Assembly (NCBI GenBank): GCA_002291845.1
Contig: DBAU01000037.1
Span: 1-24,004, forward strand
DNA from: Alphaproteobacteria bacterium UBA1002
Lineage (GTDB): Bacteria; Pseudomonadota; Alphaproteobacteria; Rickettsiales; UBA998
Direction of reading: 5' to 3'
DNA length: 24,004 nt
In this document: one piece after another, positions 15,407 through 23,887 of the stretch
Layout of the letters: each line of letters starts with the position of its first letter
How positions within the stretch are numbered: position 1 is the stretch's first letter
The notes under the pieces: model-generated
What the model saw: the letters and a program-made list of their open reading frames with translations, nothing else
The model's database searches: none
Told to the model about the DNA's origin: nothing
Program-made: the position numbers and the translations under genes

Positions 15407-16576
15407 ATGGACCCACGATCTCCCGTACTGGCGATTCTCCCTGATGATGCGCATCGTTCACTAGCAGATAGCCTGGCGGCCTCGCTGGGATATCCGAGCG
15501 CCAATATTATTATTGGTACGCCGGCGGATGCAGCGCGGGCAATCAGTGAACATAACTACAGCACACGCTATATCTTTATCGATATTGGTGCGCGCATACA
15601 CGATGTGTTAGGCGAGATTGATCTGCTCGCGGAACAATGTGATGCAAATACCCGCGTTGCCGTGCTGGGCCAGACCAATGATATTGGGTTTTATCGTGCA
15701 TTAAAAGATCGCGGCGTTAGTGAGTATTTTGCACAGCAGGTCACGGTTGATGAATTGCGTGGCATTATGGTCGCGCGGCAGGGTGTCTCTGGAGGTGCAG
15801 GTAAGGTTATTGCCTGCATTGGGGCATCGGCTGGGGATGGATGCAGCACCATTGCAATCAATACTGCCTACGCATTAGCGGCAGAGCATCGCAAGCCCAC
15901 CGTACTCGTCGATTTTGATTACCAATTTGGGATGGTCGCCAAGCAGTTGGATCTAGCGCCCAAGTATGGCATCAAGGATATTTTTGATCATCCAGACCGC
16001 GGCATTGACGAGACCCTTGTGAACAAGATGACGATTACATATCGCAATACGCTGGATGTCGTGGCTGCACCGCATAACTTGCATTATTTACCAAATGTGA
16101 CCCCCGAAGCGGTGCGCGATCTCATCGCTGCCCTTCAGCATAAATACAGCTATGTGGTGGTTGACCTCCCTCACCTGTGGAGCAATTGGACCTCATCTGT
16201 CCTGTCCAGTGCTCATCATGTGGTTCTGATTTCACAGCTGTGGCTCAAATCCGTAAACCACTCAGCTCGATTGCTCTCTGCCTGGCAGCGCAGTGGAATT
16301 TTAGACAAGCACCTGATCACGGTCATTAACCGCAGCGGATCCAAATTCAAGGAAGCCATTTCTGCCCGCGACTATGAACGTGTCTCCGGGCGCAAGATCG
16401 ATCTCTACATCCCCAACGACATCAAAACCATCGTTCGCGCAGAGAACGCTGCATCTACCCTGTTGGAGCTTGGTAATTCTTTGGTTGCCAACGAAATACG
16501 GCGTCTGGCAGATATGATCTCCCAACAAGATGCGGTGGATGGTAAGCCCCGCATGGCTGCAGGGGAAGCCCGATGA
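15407..16576 (+). CDS. cpaE: Tad pilus ATPase-fold protein CpaE (TadZ-like) with degenerate P-loop
   Basis: Localises Tad pilus assembly, typically at a cell pole. The first 125 residues form a receiver-like alpha/beta domain (IFIDIGARIHDV, VAVLGQTND). A MinD/ParA-like domain follows from about residue 133. The P-loop position reads SAGDGCST (141-148), where MinD-type proteins have KGGxGKT, so both the signature and the catalytic lysine are missing. The switch I region VLVDFDYQFG (167-175) and switch II VVVDLPHLW keep their Asp residues. CpaE/TadZ proteins often deviate here, so this may mean weak or no ATP hydrolysis. The 389 residues are normal. It follows cpaD after a 30-base gap containing CATCT/AGATG inverted repeats, and overlaps cpaF by ATGA. 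Confidence 0.92.
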   Translation: MDPRSPVLAILPDDAHRSLADSLAASLGYPSANIIIGTPADAARAISEHNYSTRYIFIDIGARIHDVLGEIDLLAEQCDANTRVAVLGQTNDIGFYRALKDRGVSEYFAQQVTVDELRGIMVARQGVSGGAGKVIACIGASAGDGCSTIAINTAYALAAEHRKPTVLVDFDYQFGMVAKQLDLAPKYGIKDIFDHPDRGIDETLVNKMTITYRNTLDVVAAPHNLHYLPNVTPEAVRDLIAALQHKYSYVVVDLPHLWSNWTSSVLSSAHHVVLISQLWLKSVNHSARLLSAWQRSGILDKHLITVINRSGSKFKEAISARDYERVSGRKIDLYIPNDIKTIVRAENAASTLLELGNSLVANEIRRLADMISQQDAVDGKPRMAAGEAR

Positions 16577-18114
16577 GTATGTTTGGTAAAAAATCAGCCC
16601 CTGGTAATAGCTCCTCCTTTGGAGAGAATGGCCTTTCACAAGGTGGCGGCGCTTCATCAGATGCAGGAGGCGCCCAGCTTCCTGCGGTAGTGCCACCACC
16701 AAACACTGAGTCCGCATTGCAAACGCGTGAGTCCCTGTCTGTGCAGGCACAAGCACAGACTTCCATGGCGGCCATGCTGTCCAAGGCGCCCCCGTTAGCA
16801 AGCTATACCGATGTGGGGTTAGAAACCCCTGAGTTTCTTCAGGCAAAAACCCTCATTATCCAGCAGCTGGTAGATAATATCAATTTCGCCAGCATCCAGA
16901 AGCTGCCGCCGGATCGCAAGCGACAACGCGTCATGGAAGCCGCGCAATCTGCCTATGCCACGCTGGCTATTCCGCTGACGCAGGCGCAGATAGAGCTCCT
17001 GCTACAGCAAAGTGTCGATGAAATTCTTGGTCTTGGTCCCCTTGAGCCTCTGCTAGCTGATCCTGATGTGGCCGATATCATGATCAACACGGCCGAGCAG
17101 GTCTACATTGAAAAACATGGGAAAATCTACCTTACCGACATCAAGTTCTTGAGTGAGCGTCATTTGCTCGGGATTATCCAGCGCATTGTCTCGCGTGTAG
17201 GCCGCCGAGTGGACGAAGCCAGCCCCATGGTGGATGCGCGTCTGGCCGATGGATCGCGTTTTAATGCGATCATTCCACCGCTGGCGCTGGATGGCAGCCT
17301 GGTTTCCATCCGCAAGTTTAAACAAACAAAAATGGCGCTTACTGATTATGTCGCCTACGACTCAATGACGCCGAATATGGCAAAATTCCTCGGCCTTTGT
17401 GCGTTCATGCGACTAAATATCATCATCTCCGGGGGCACCGGATCGGGAAAAACCACCCTGCTCAATGCCCTTTCCGCCCATATTGACCCGGGCGAACGGG
17501 TGATCACCATCGAAGATGCTGCCGAGCTTCAGCTCAAGCAGCCGCATGTGCTACGCCTGGAAACGCGCCCTGCCTCAACCGAAGGCTCTGCCGAAATTAC
17601 CCAGCGACAGTTAGTGAGAAACGCGCTGCGTATGCGTCCAGATCGCATTATCCTCGGTGAAATTCGTGGTGACGAGGTCATTGACGTGTTGTCAGCCATG
17701 AATACCGGCCATGACGGCTCCATGGCAACCATCCATTCGAATAATCCCCGTGATTGTCTGTCCCGGATTGAGAATCTGGTTAGCATGTCGGGTATTCAGG
17801 TCCCTCATGCCTCGTTGCGCTATCAAATTTCCAGCGCATTACAACTGATTGTGCAGGTTGCCCGTATGCGGGACGGCAAGCGTCGAATTACCCATATTGA
17901 AGAAGTGGTTGGCACCGACGGCGATACCATCATCACACAGCCCATTTTTGTATTTAAAACAAAAGGGGTAAAAGCCGATGGAAGTTTGGATGGAGAGTTC
18001 CAGACGGCAGGTATTAAACCACGCTTTGCACCGCGCGCTGAATATTTTGGGGTTGATCGAGAGTTAATGGAATGTTTAGGTCTTGGTCTTAGAACGGGAG
18101 GTTACGCAGGGTAG
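16573..18114 (+). CDS. cpaF: Tad pilus motor ATPase CpaF (TadA)
   Basis: A hexameric type II/IV secretion ATPase that powers Flp pilus extension and retraction from the cytoplasm. The first 75 residues are low-complexity, rich in Gly, Ser, Ala and Gln. The N-terminal domain with LGLGPLEPLLADPDVADIMIN follows. The core has Walker A SGGTGSGKTTLLNALSAHI near residues 286-304, VITIEDAAELQL (Asp box), RNALRMRPDRIILGEIRGDE (Walker B) and NTGHDGSMATIHSNNP (His box). Residue content and the 513-residue length fit CpaF. Its ATG overlaps the cpaE stop by four bases, and GGGGAAG lies just upstream, so translation is coupled. Confidence 0.97.
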   Translation: MSMFGKKSAPGNSSSFGENGLSQGGGASSDAGGAQLPAVVPPPNTESALQTRESLSVQAQAQTSMAAMLSKAPPLASYTDVGLETPEFLQAKTLIIQQLVDNINFASIQKLPPDRKRQRVMEAAQSAYATLAIPLTQAQIELLLQQSVDEILGLGPLEPLLADPDVADIMINTAEQVYIEKHGKIYLTDIKFLSERHLLGIIQRIVSRVGRRVDEASPMVDARLADGSRFNAIIPPLALDGSLVSIRKFKQTKMALTDYVAYDSMTPNMAKFLGLCAFMRLNIIISGGTGSGKTTLLNALSAHIDPGERVITIEDAAELQLKQPHVLRLETRPASTEGSAEITQRQLVRNALRMRPDRIILGEIRGDEVIDVLSAMNTGHDGSMATIHSNNPRDCLSRIENLVSMSGIQVPHASLRYQISSALQLIVQVARMRDGKRRITHIEEVVGTDGDTIITQPIFVFKTKGVKADGSLDGEFQTAGIKPRFAPRAEYFGVDRELMECLGLGLRTGGYAG

Positions 18115-18116
18115 CT

Positions 18117-19088
18117 ATGAATCCACTGGTTTCCGCCATCACACTTGCTGTCGTTATCTTTGTCGCCATGCTGGTTATTGCATCACGATTGGGGCGCGAT
18201 AGAAACTCGCGCTCAAAGCAGATGTTACAGCAGCTGGGCAATGATCATGCGTTCCAAAATGAGCGCATGATGGATGAAAACGCGTCCATCATGCGGACGG
18301 ATTTTGGTGATAATAAGCTGATGCAAGCCGTATCCCAATTGCCTTACGGCGATGTTTTGTGTGAAAAAATGCTTCGCGCCGGTATGGAAGACAAAGCAAA
18401 CATGCTGTTTTTCCTCTGTGCTTCACTGAGCCTTTTGTTGCCCGTTCTTTTTTATCAAGCGAGTGGCAGCTTCGTTATCGCACTTTTGGGGGTTTTTCTG
18501 CCCACCTATATGCTCTGGCGTTTGCTTCAGGGGAAAATCAGTAAGCGCAATGCCGCATTTATCGCTGATTTTCCTGACGTGCTTGATATGATTGTACGAA
18601 GCGTGCGCTCGGGCTTCCCGCTCAATACCGCCCTTCGCATGGTCGCCGAGAATATGGAGCCTCCCATTTCTACGGAATTCCGCCAGGTAGTGGATGAGGT
18701 TGCCTTAGGGCGCTCGCTTGATGATGCCCTGGTTCGCTTAAGTCAGCGTATTGACGAACAAGACGTGAAATTTTTCATCGTCGTGCTCCGCGTGCAGCAG
18801 GAAACAGGCGGAAACCTCGCAGAAGTTGTGCAAAATCTATCCAACGTGATTCGTAAACGTAAACAGTTGCGCCTGAAGATTCGCGCCATGACCTCTGAAG
18901 GCCGTGCCACCGGTTGGATTCTGGGTGCGATACCGGTGCTGATGTTTGTTTTGTTGTATTTTTCAGCCCCTGAGCACATGGAACCACTTTTGACCACCGA
19001 AGCAGGGCATATGTGGCTTGGCATTGCCGCATCTCTCGTAGTTCTTGCGCAGATCGTGGTGCGTAAAATGTTGGATGTGGAGATTTAA
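18117..19088 (+). CDS. tadB: Tad pilus inner-membrane platform protein TadB
   Basis: An inner-membrane protein of the GspF/PilC family that with TadC forms the platform driven by CpaF. It has an N-terminal helix, a pair of helices around residues 95-140 (FFLCASLSLLLPVLFYQ, FVIALLGVFLPTYMLW), a cytoplasmic T2SSF domain (FPDVLDMIVRSVRSGFPLNTAL ... VLRVQQETGGNLAEVVQNLS, in parts), and two C-terminal helices. The TGGNL motif is characteristic. The 323 residues are typical. It begins two bases after the cpaF stop. Confidence 0.95.
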   Translation: MNPLVSAITLAVVIFVAMLVIASRLGRDRNSRSKQMLQQLGNDHAFQNERMMDENASIMRTDFGDNKLMQAVSQLPYGDVLCEKMLRAGMEDKANMLFFLCASLSLLLPVLFYQASGSFVIALLGVFLPTYMLWRLLQGKISKRNAAFIADFPDVLDMIVRSVRSGFPLNTALRMVAENMEPPISTEFRQVVDEVALGRSLDDALVRLSQRIDEQDVKFFIVVLRVQQETGGNLAEVVQNLSNVIRKRKQLRLKIRAMTSEGRATGWILGAIPVLMFVLLYFSAPEHMEPLLTTEAGHMWLGIAASLVVLAQIVVRKMLDVEI

Positions 19089-19091
19089 GCA

Positions 19092-20045
19092 ATGGAATCC
19101 ATTCTTGTTCCTGTCCTGATTGCGATTGTTGTTTTCTCCGCCTATCTGGGGATCGATGCTTACTTCAGTAAGCAGCAGCGACTACAGCAGCTGAAAAAAA
19201 CCACCAGTGTTGCGGAAGAATATTACTCGCCCGAGGGCGAAGAAGAGCTAGTGGAACTCACCGATGAGCTCTCTTCGGAGGCACGATTTGTCGAAGGCCT
19301 TCTGCGTGGCATGGGGATTAATGTGGATGCCGCAAAAAAACAGCTTCGTCCCAAAATGCAGCATGCGGGGATTAACTCACCCGACGCGCCGGCTTTTTAC
19401 CTTATCTACAAGAACTGCGTGGGCTACCTGGTATCCTTGCTCGGGTTGACGTTCTTTCTTTCGGAAGATCAGACGTCCATGATCTATGTTTATTACATCG
19501 TAGGGCTGTTGATGACCATTTTTGGGGTGTTTGGTGCGCAGCTTTATGTGAAAAACAAAACTGATAACCGCCAGAAGAAATTGCTTCGTGCTTTTCCGGA
19601 TACGCTGGACCTTATGGTGGTGTGCGTAGAATCCGGTTTGGCACTGGATGCCGCATTGGCGCGCGTGACCAATGAGCTTGGCAGAGTCTTTCCTGAAATC
19701 AATGAAGAGCTGGGCCGTACACGTCTGGAATTGACCCTGCTCAATGATCGAACAAAAGCCCTTCTTAATCTTGGGGAGCGTACCAACATCGTCGCGTTCC
19801 GGTCATTGGTTGCAGCCCTCATTCAAACGGAACGCTTTGGTACTAGCCTCAGTGACACGCTCCGCGTGCTTTCAGACGACTACCGCCATACTCGCCTGAT
19901 GATCGCTGAGAACAAGGCAGGGCGCCTCCCGGCCCTAATGACCATACCACTCGTCTGCTTTCTCCTCCCGGCCCTGTTTATTATCATTATGGCCCCGGCT
20001 GCCCTGAAGATTCAGGCACAAGGCGGCTTTTTCGGTAATAACTAG
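19092..20045 (+). CDS. tadC: Tad pilus inner-membrane platform protein TadC
   Basis: The second GspF-like platform protein of the Tad system. It has an N-terminal helix (VLIAIVVFSAYLGIDAYF), a charged cytoplasmic stretch, two central helices (NCVGYLVSLLGLTFFL, YVYYIVGLLMTIFGVFG), a T2SSF domain (AFPDTLDLMVVCVESGLALD ... ALIQTERFGTSLSDTLRVLS, in parts) and a C-terminal helix (PLVCFLLPALFIIIMAP). The ERFGTSL motif is typical. The 317 residues fit. It starts three bases after the tadB stop and closes the operon; no tadD or pseudopilin gene follows. No terminator hairpin with a T-run is seen before uvrB. Confidence 0.95.
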   Translation: MESILVPVLIAIVVFSAYLGIDAYFSKQQRLQQLKKTTSVAEEYYSPEGEEELVELTDELSSEARFVEGLLRGMGINVDAAKKQLRPKMQHAGINSPDAPAFYLIYKNCVGYLVSLLGLTFFLSEDQTSMIYVYYIVGLLMTIFGVFGAQLYVKNKTDNRQKKLLRAFPDTLDLMVVCVESGLALDAALARVTNELGRVFPEINEELGRTRLELTLLNDRTKALLNLGERTNIVAFRSLVAALIQTERFGTSLSDTLRVLSDDYRHTRLMIAENKAGRLPALMTIPLVCFLLPALFIIIMAPAALKIQAQGGFFGNN

Positions 20046-20060
20046 CACCGCGATCTAGCG

Positions 20061-20086
20061 TTGGGTACGTAGTAACCCTATATAAT
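20061..20086 (+). promoter_or_regulatory. uvrB: Putative uvrB promoter with TATAAT and a GGGT/ACCC dyad
   Basis: A perfect TATAAT lies at 20081-20086, 31 bases before the uvrB start. The best TTG-type element (TTGGGT, 20061) is only 14 bases away, so the -35 is weak. GGGT (20063-20066) and ACCC (20075-20078) form a short dyad across the spacer. No alphaproteobacterial LexA box of the GTTC-N7-GTTC type was seen. Confidence 0.35.
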
Positions 20087-20117
20087 CCGTGTTATTTTAT
20101 TACTTGATGGGGTTACG

Positions 20118-22154
20118 TTGCCGCATCTTCAGGTTGTTTCCGACTACACCCCCGCGGGCGATCAGCCGCAGGCGATTGAGCAGCTGGTAAGCGGCTTACA
20201 TGGCGGCGAGCGTAACCAGGTGCTGCTGGGCGTCACCGGCTCCGGCAAAACCTTCACCATGGCGCATATCATTCAGGCGACCCAGCGCCCGGCCATGATC
20301 ATGGCGCATAACAAAACGCTGGCGGGCCAGCTCTATCATGAGATGAAGAGCTTTTTCCCCAATAACGCGGTGGAATATTTCGTCTCCTACTACGATTACT
20401 ACCAGCCGGAAGCCTACGTGCCGAAAACGGATACCTTCATCGAGAAGGACTCCGCCATCAACGAACAGATCGACCGGATGCGCCACTCCGCCACACGCTC
20501 CCTGCTGGAGCGCAAGGATGTCATCGTGGTGGCATCTGTCTCCTGTATTTACGGTATCGGCTCGGTGGAGACCTACTCCGCGATGACGTTCACGCTGGAG
20601 AAAGGGCAGGATATTCCCCTCGCCGATCTGCTGCGCCAGCTCATCGAGCTGCAATACAAACGCAATGACCTGAATTTCCAGCGCGGCTCCTTCCGCGTGC
20701 GCGGTGACACGCTTGATCTCTACCCCGCCCACCTGGAGGACCAAGCCTGGCGCATTTCTTTCTTCGGTGATGAGATCGACGATATTTATGCGTTCGATCC
20801 CCTCACCGGCGAAGGTAAGGGCAGCATGGCGAAAGTTACCGTCTATGCGAACAGCCACTATGTCACGCCGCGCCCCACCATTGAGCGTGCCATCGGCACC
20901 ATTAAAACGGAGCTGAAAGAGCGGCTGGATTTTCTGCACGCGCAGGGCAAGCTGCTGGAGGCTCAGCGCCTGCAGCAGCGCACCACGTTTGACCTGGAGA
21001 TGCTCACCGAAACCGGCACTTGCAAGGGCATCGAGAATTACTCCCGCCACCTTACCGCGCAGCGCCCCGGCGAGCCGCCCCCGACGCTGTTTCAATACCT
21101 GCCGAAAGATGCGTTGCTCTTTATTGATGAGAGCCATGTCACCGTGCCGCAAATCCGCGGCATGTATAACGGGGACCGCGCGCGCAAGGAGGTGCTGGTG
21201 GAGTATGGCTTCCGCCTCCCCTCCGCCATGGATAACCGCCCGCTCAAATTCGAGGAGTGGGATAGCCGTCGCCCGCAAACCGTGTTTGTCTCCGCTACGC
21301 CGGGCCAGATCGAGCTGGGCTGGACGCACGGAAAATTCGCCGAGCAGATTATTCGCCCGACCGGCCTGCTCGATCCGCCGGTGGAGATCCGCCCGGTGGA
21401 CACACAGGTGGACGACGTGCTTTCCGAAATCCGCCTGCAAATCGGCAAAGGTTTTCGCGTGCTGGTTACCACCCTCACCAAGAAAATGGCCGAACAGCTC
21501 ACCGAATACATGGACGAGCTGGGCATCAAGGTGCGCTATCTGCACTCCGACGTCGACACGCTGGAGCGCATCGATATCATCCGCGATCTGCGCCTGGGCA
21601 CCTTCGACGTGCTGGTCGGCGTCAACCTGCTGCGCGAGGGCTTGGACATCCCCGAATGCGGGCTGGTAGCGATTCTGGACGCCGACAAAGAAGGCTTCCT
21701 GCGCTCGCAGACCTCGCTGATTCAGACCATCGGCCGCGCCGCGCGTAATGCGGATGGCAAGGTCATCTTGTATGCCGATCGCATGACCGATTCCATGAAG
21801 GCCGCGCTCGAGGAAACCGACCGCCGCCGCGCCAAGCAGCAGGCCTATAACGAGGCCCACGGCATCACGCCGCAGACGGTACGCCGCGCCATTGCCGAGG
21901 CCATCCGGCAGGAGGAGGAAGGCGACGAGAAAAAACTCTCGCCCTATTTCAATGATCACCTCTCCGCCAGTGTGCGCGGCGCAAAAGCCGCCGACGCCGC
22001 GAAGGATGAGTACGACGCAGCCGATCCGGAAACGATGCTCCAGCACCTGCGCGCCAAAATGCTCAAGGCCGCCGCCGACCTGGAGTTCGAAGAAGCCGCC
22101 CGCCTGCGTGACCAGATCACCAAACTGCAGGCCAAACAGAAGGGTGCGGCGTAG
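20118..22154 (+). CDS. uvrB: UvrABC excinuclease subunit B
   Basis: The damage-verifying helicase of nucleotide excision repair; it is loaded by UvrA and recruits UvrC. Walker A is GVTGSGKT at residues 38-45. The beta-hairpin region [12 protein letters not shown] precedes [20 protein letters not shown]. Helicase motif II is FIDESHV, and later motifs include [10 protein letters not shown] and QTIGRAARN. The C-terminal UVR domain that binds UvrC is seen in the last 35 residues ([15 protein letters not shown]). The 678 residues are normal. Translation must start at TTG 20118: the next in-frame Met is residue 48, beyond Walker A, the ATG at 20107 is out of frame, and GGGG lies five bases upstream of the TTG. 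Codon use is visibly GC-richer than in the Tad operon. Confidence 0.98.
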   Translation: MPHLQVVSDYTPAGDQPQAIEQLVSGLHGGERNQVLLGVTGSGKTFTMAHIIQATQRPAMIMAHNKTLAGQLYHEMKSFFPNNAVEYFVSYYDYYQPEAYVPKTDTFIEKDSAINEQIDRMRHSATRSLLERKDVIVVASVSCIYGIGSVETYSAMTFTLEKGQDIPLADLLRQLIELQYKRNDLNFQRGSFRVRGDTLDLYPAHLEDQAWRISFFGDEIDDIYAFDPLTGEGKGSMAKVTVYANSHYVTPRPTIERAIGTIKTELKERLDFLHAQGKLLEAQRLQQRTTFDLEMLTETGTCKGIENYSRHLTAQRPGEPPPTLFQYLPKDALLFIDESHVTVPQIRGMYNGDRARKEVLVEYGFRLPSAMDNRPLKFEEWDSRRPQTVFVSATPGQIELGWTHGKFAEQIIRPTGLLDPPVEIRPVDTQVDDVLSEIRLQIGKGFRVLVTTLTKKMAEQLTEYMDELGIKVRYLHSDVDTLERIDIIRDLRLGTFDVLVGVNLLREGLDIPECGLVAILDADKEGFLRSQTSLIQTIGRAARNADGKVILYADRMTDSMKAALEETDRRRAKQQAYNEAHGITPQTVRRAIAEAIRQEEEGDEKKLSPYFNDHLSASVRGAKAADAAKDEYDAADPETMLQHLRAKMLKAAADLEFEEAARLRDQITKLQAKQKGAA

Positions 22155-22275
22155 ATCATCGCTGTAATCATTTGTTACTTCATCACTTCATAAAAAATGT
22201 ACCGTATAGTTCATTTACCCCCTAGCAAAGCGTGCGAAGGTCTCCCATCTGGTGTTTCACATCGTTAATTTTCCG

Positions 22276-22316
22276 GGCGGGAGGGTCCGCCGGGAGTGAA
22301 CCCGAAGGAGTGAACC
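22276..22316 (+). promoter_or_regulatory. Leader with hairpin and duplicated ribosome-binding segment
   Basis: GGCGG (22276-22280) and CCGCC (22287-22291) form a short stem. Then GGAGTGAACC occurs twice (22293-22302 and 22307-22316) with a 14-base period, the second copy ending directly at the ATG. Each copy contains a GGAG ribosome-binding core, and the second is the one at usable distance. Confidence 0.45.
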
Positions 22317-22736
22317 ATGCGTACTTTGTCCATCCTTTCCAGCCTCCTGATGTTGGGCAGCCTGCCGGCCATGGCGGATGAAATTCAGGTGCAGGTCAAA
22401 AACATCAAATCAACCGAGGGTGAGATTGGCTGCGCCCTGTTCAGCAAGGACGCCAACTTCCCGGACAGCGCCTCGGGCGACAAAGTGCTCTGGCTGAAGC
22501 CACAGGGCGACACGCTGGAATGCCGCTTCAGCGATCTGGCGCCCGGCACTTATGCCGTCTCGGTGCTGCATGACCTCAATGGGAATAAGGAAATGGATAG
22601 CAACTTCATCGGCGCACCCACCGAGGACGTCGGCGTGTCGAACAATGTACGCCCCTCCTTCCGCGCTCCCACCTTCGATGAAGCCAATTTCGAGCTGGCC
22701 GGTACGAAGGCGTTGAGTGTCGAGATCGATCACTGA
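22317..22736 (+). CDS. Secreted DUF2141 domain protein
   Basis: A small exported protein of unknown function. Residues 1-20 are a signal peptide (MRTLSILSSLLMLGSLPAMA, cleavage before DEIQ). The remaining 119 residues match the DUF2141 pattern: EGEIGCALFS near the start, LAPGTYAVSVLHDLNGNKEMDSNF (in parts), and the conserved IGAPTEDVGVSNN followed by RPSFRAPTFDEANFEL. The HDLNGN..MD segment is reminiscent of a Ca-binding loop, but this is only a suggestion. AAGGAG is at a good distance from the ATG. The NmrA-like gene follows after 25 bases, so the two probably share a transcript. Confidence 0.85.
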   Translation: MRTLSILSSLLMLGSLPAMADEIQVQVKNIKSTEGEIGCALFSKDANFPDSASGDKVLWLKPQGDTLECRFSDLAPGTYAVSVLHDLNGNKEMDSNFIGAPTEDVGVSNNVRPSFRAPTFDEANFELAGTKALSVEIDH

Positions 22737-22761
22737 TCCCCCCTGCCAAAGGAGCCTCACC

Positions 22762-23694
22762 ATGACCGCCACCGCCTCATCCACAGCCATACATCCGCTG
22801 ATCGTCCTTGCCGGCGCGAACGGGGAGCTTGGCTCGCGCATTGCCAACCACCTGCTGCAACGCAAGGCACGCGTCCGCCTGCTGGTGCGCAGCGCCTCTT
22901 CCAAGGAAAAGCTGAGTCACCTGGCCGAGCAGGGGGCAGAGATCGTGGTGACGGCCTTCTCCGAAGACAGCCTGGTGGAGGCCTGCCAGGGCGCATCCTG
23001 CGTGGTCTCCGCACTCAGCGGTCTGGAGGAGGTGGTGATCGACGCGCAGTCCGTGCTGCTCTCAGCCGTCGAGCGTGCCGGGGTGTCGCGCTTCATCCCC
23101 TCGGACTTCGCCATCGACTTCACCAAGATCACGCCGGGCAGCAATCGCAATCTCGACCTGCGGCGGCGCTTCAAGGAGCGCGTGGACGCCTCGCCGGTGC
23201 GCAGTACCTCCATTCTCAACGGCGCGTTCTCGGACATGCTCACCGGGCTCATGCCGCTGATTCTTTTCCCGCTGAAGCGCGTGGTCTATTTCGAAAACGC
23301 CGACCAGAAGCTCGACCTCACCTCCATGGAGACCACCGCCGCCTACACCGCCGCCGCCGCGCTGGATGATGACGCGCCGCGTTTCCTGCGCATCGCCGCC
23401 GATGAACTGAGCGCCCGCGAGGTCGCACAGATGATGACGGAGCTGACCGGCGAGCCCTACAAACTCCTGCGCGGGGGAAGCCTGAAGGCTTTGTCGTTCT
23501 ATATCCGCATGGCGAAGACATTCTTCCCGCAGAAGGGCGACCTCTACCCGGCCTGGCAGGGCATGCAATATTTCCACAGCATGTTCGGCGGCAAGGCCAA
23601 GCTCGCACCGCTCGATAATGACCGCTATTCCGGCATCCCGTGGGTGAAGGCGCGCGATATCCTGAAGCAGCACGTGGCGGAAAAAGGCCTTTAG
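22762..23694 (+). CDS. NmrA-like / isoflavone-reductase-like NAD(P)-binding protein
   Basis: An atypical short-chain dehydrogenase-type protein, either a redox-sensing NmrA-like protein or a reductase; the substrate is unknown. The N-terminal Rossmann motif is GANGELGSRIANHLL, followed by RLLVRS, where the Arg residues suggest NADP preference. Then come VSALSGLEEVVIDAQSVLLSA and AGVSRFIPSDFAIDF, the latter characteristic of the NmrA/isoflavone reductase group, and no catalytic YxxxK was recognised. The start at ATG 22762 is chosen because AAAGGAG lies just upstream; an in-frame ATG at 22717 would overlap the DUF2141 gene. The length is 310 residues. It is followed by repeats, not another gene. 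Confidence 0.8.
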   Translation: MTATASSTAIHPLIVLAGANGELGSRIANHLLQRKARVRLLVRSASSKEKLSHLAEQGAEIVVTAFSEDSLVEACQGASCVVSALSGLEEVVIDAQSVLLSAVERAGVSRFIPSDFAIDFTKITPGSNRNLDLRRRFKERVDASPVRSTSILNGAFSDMLTGLMPLILFPLKRVVYFENADQKLDLTSMETTAAYTAAAALDDDAPRFLRIAADELSAREVAQMMTELTGEPYKLLRGGSLKALSFYIRMAKTFFPQKGDLYPAWQGMQYFHSMFGGKAKLAPLDNDRYSGIPWVKARDILKQHVAEKGL

Positions 23695-23724
23695 GCGAAG
23701 CCGAACCCTGCCCTCCTCCGCTAC

Positions 23725-23795
23725 GTCATCCCGAGCGAACGCGAAGGATCTCGTCCCACACACCGAGATCCTTCGGCTGCGCCTCTCTGGGATGA
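23725..23795. repeat. Palindromic repeat A (GTCATCCCGAGCGAA type)
   Basis: A large imperfect stem: TCATCCC (23726-23732) pairs with GGGATGA (23789-23795), and CGAAGGATCTCG (23742-23753) pairs with CGAGATCCTTCG (23764-23775). The sequence resembles dispersed intergenic repeats of alphaproteobacteria. A run of six T at 23802-23807 follows, so it may also help end transcription of the NmrA-like gene. Confidence 0.8.
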
Positions 23796-23809
23796 AGGGT
23801 GTTTTTTCC

Positions 23810-23875
23810 GTCATTGCGAGCGCAGCGGAGCAATCCATGGGCCGGTCTGGATTGCTTCGCTGCGCTCGCAATGAC
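23810..23875. repeat. Palindromic repeat B (GTCATTGCGAGCG type)
   Basis: Two 28-base arms, 23810-23837 beginning GTCATTGCGAGCGCAGC and 23848-23875 ending GCTCGCAATGAC, are complementary at 27 of 28 positions around a 10-base loop. The one difference still allows a G-U pair. This is a well-known type of dispersed intergenic repeat. Its translation gives the spurious peptide SLRAQRSNP. Confidence 0.9.
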
Positions 23876-23887
23876 AGCAACTTTACT

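Noticed and set aside
20196..22046. 616-codon open frame on the minus strand
   Set aside because: It lies entirely antisense to uvrB, which is certain from its motifs. Long antisense frames are expected opposite GC-rich codons, and its protein shows no recognisable family.
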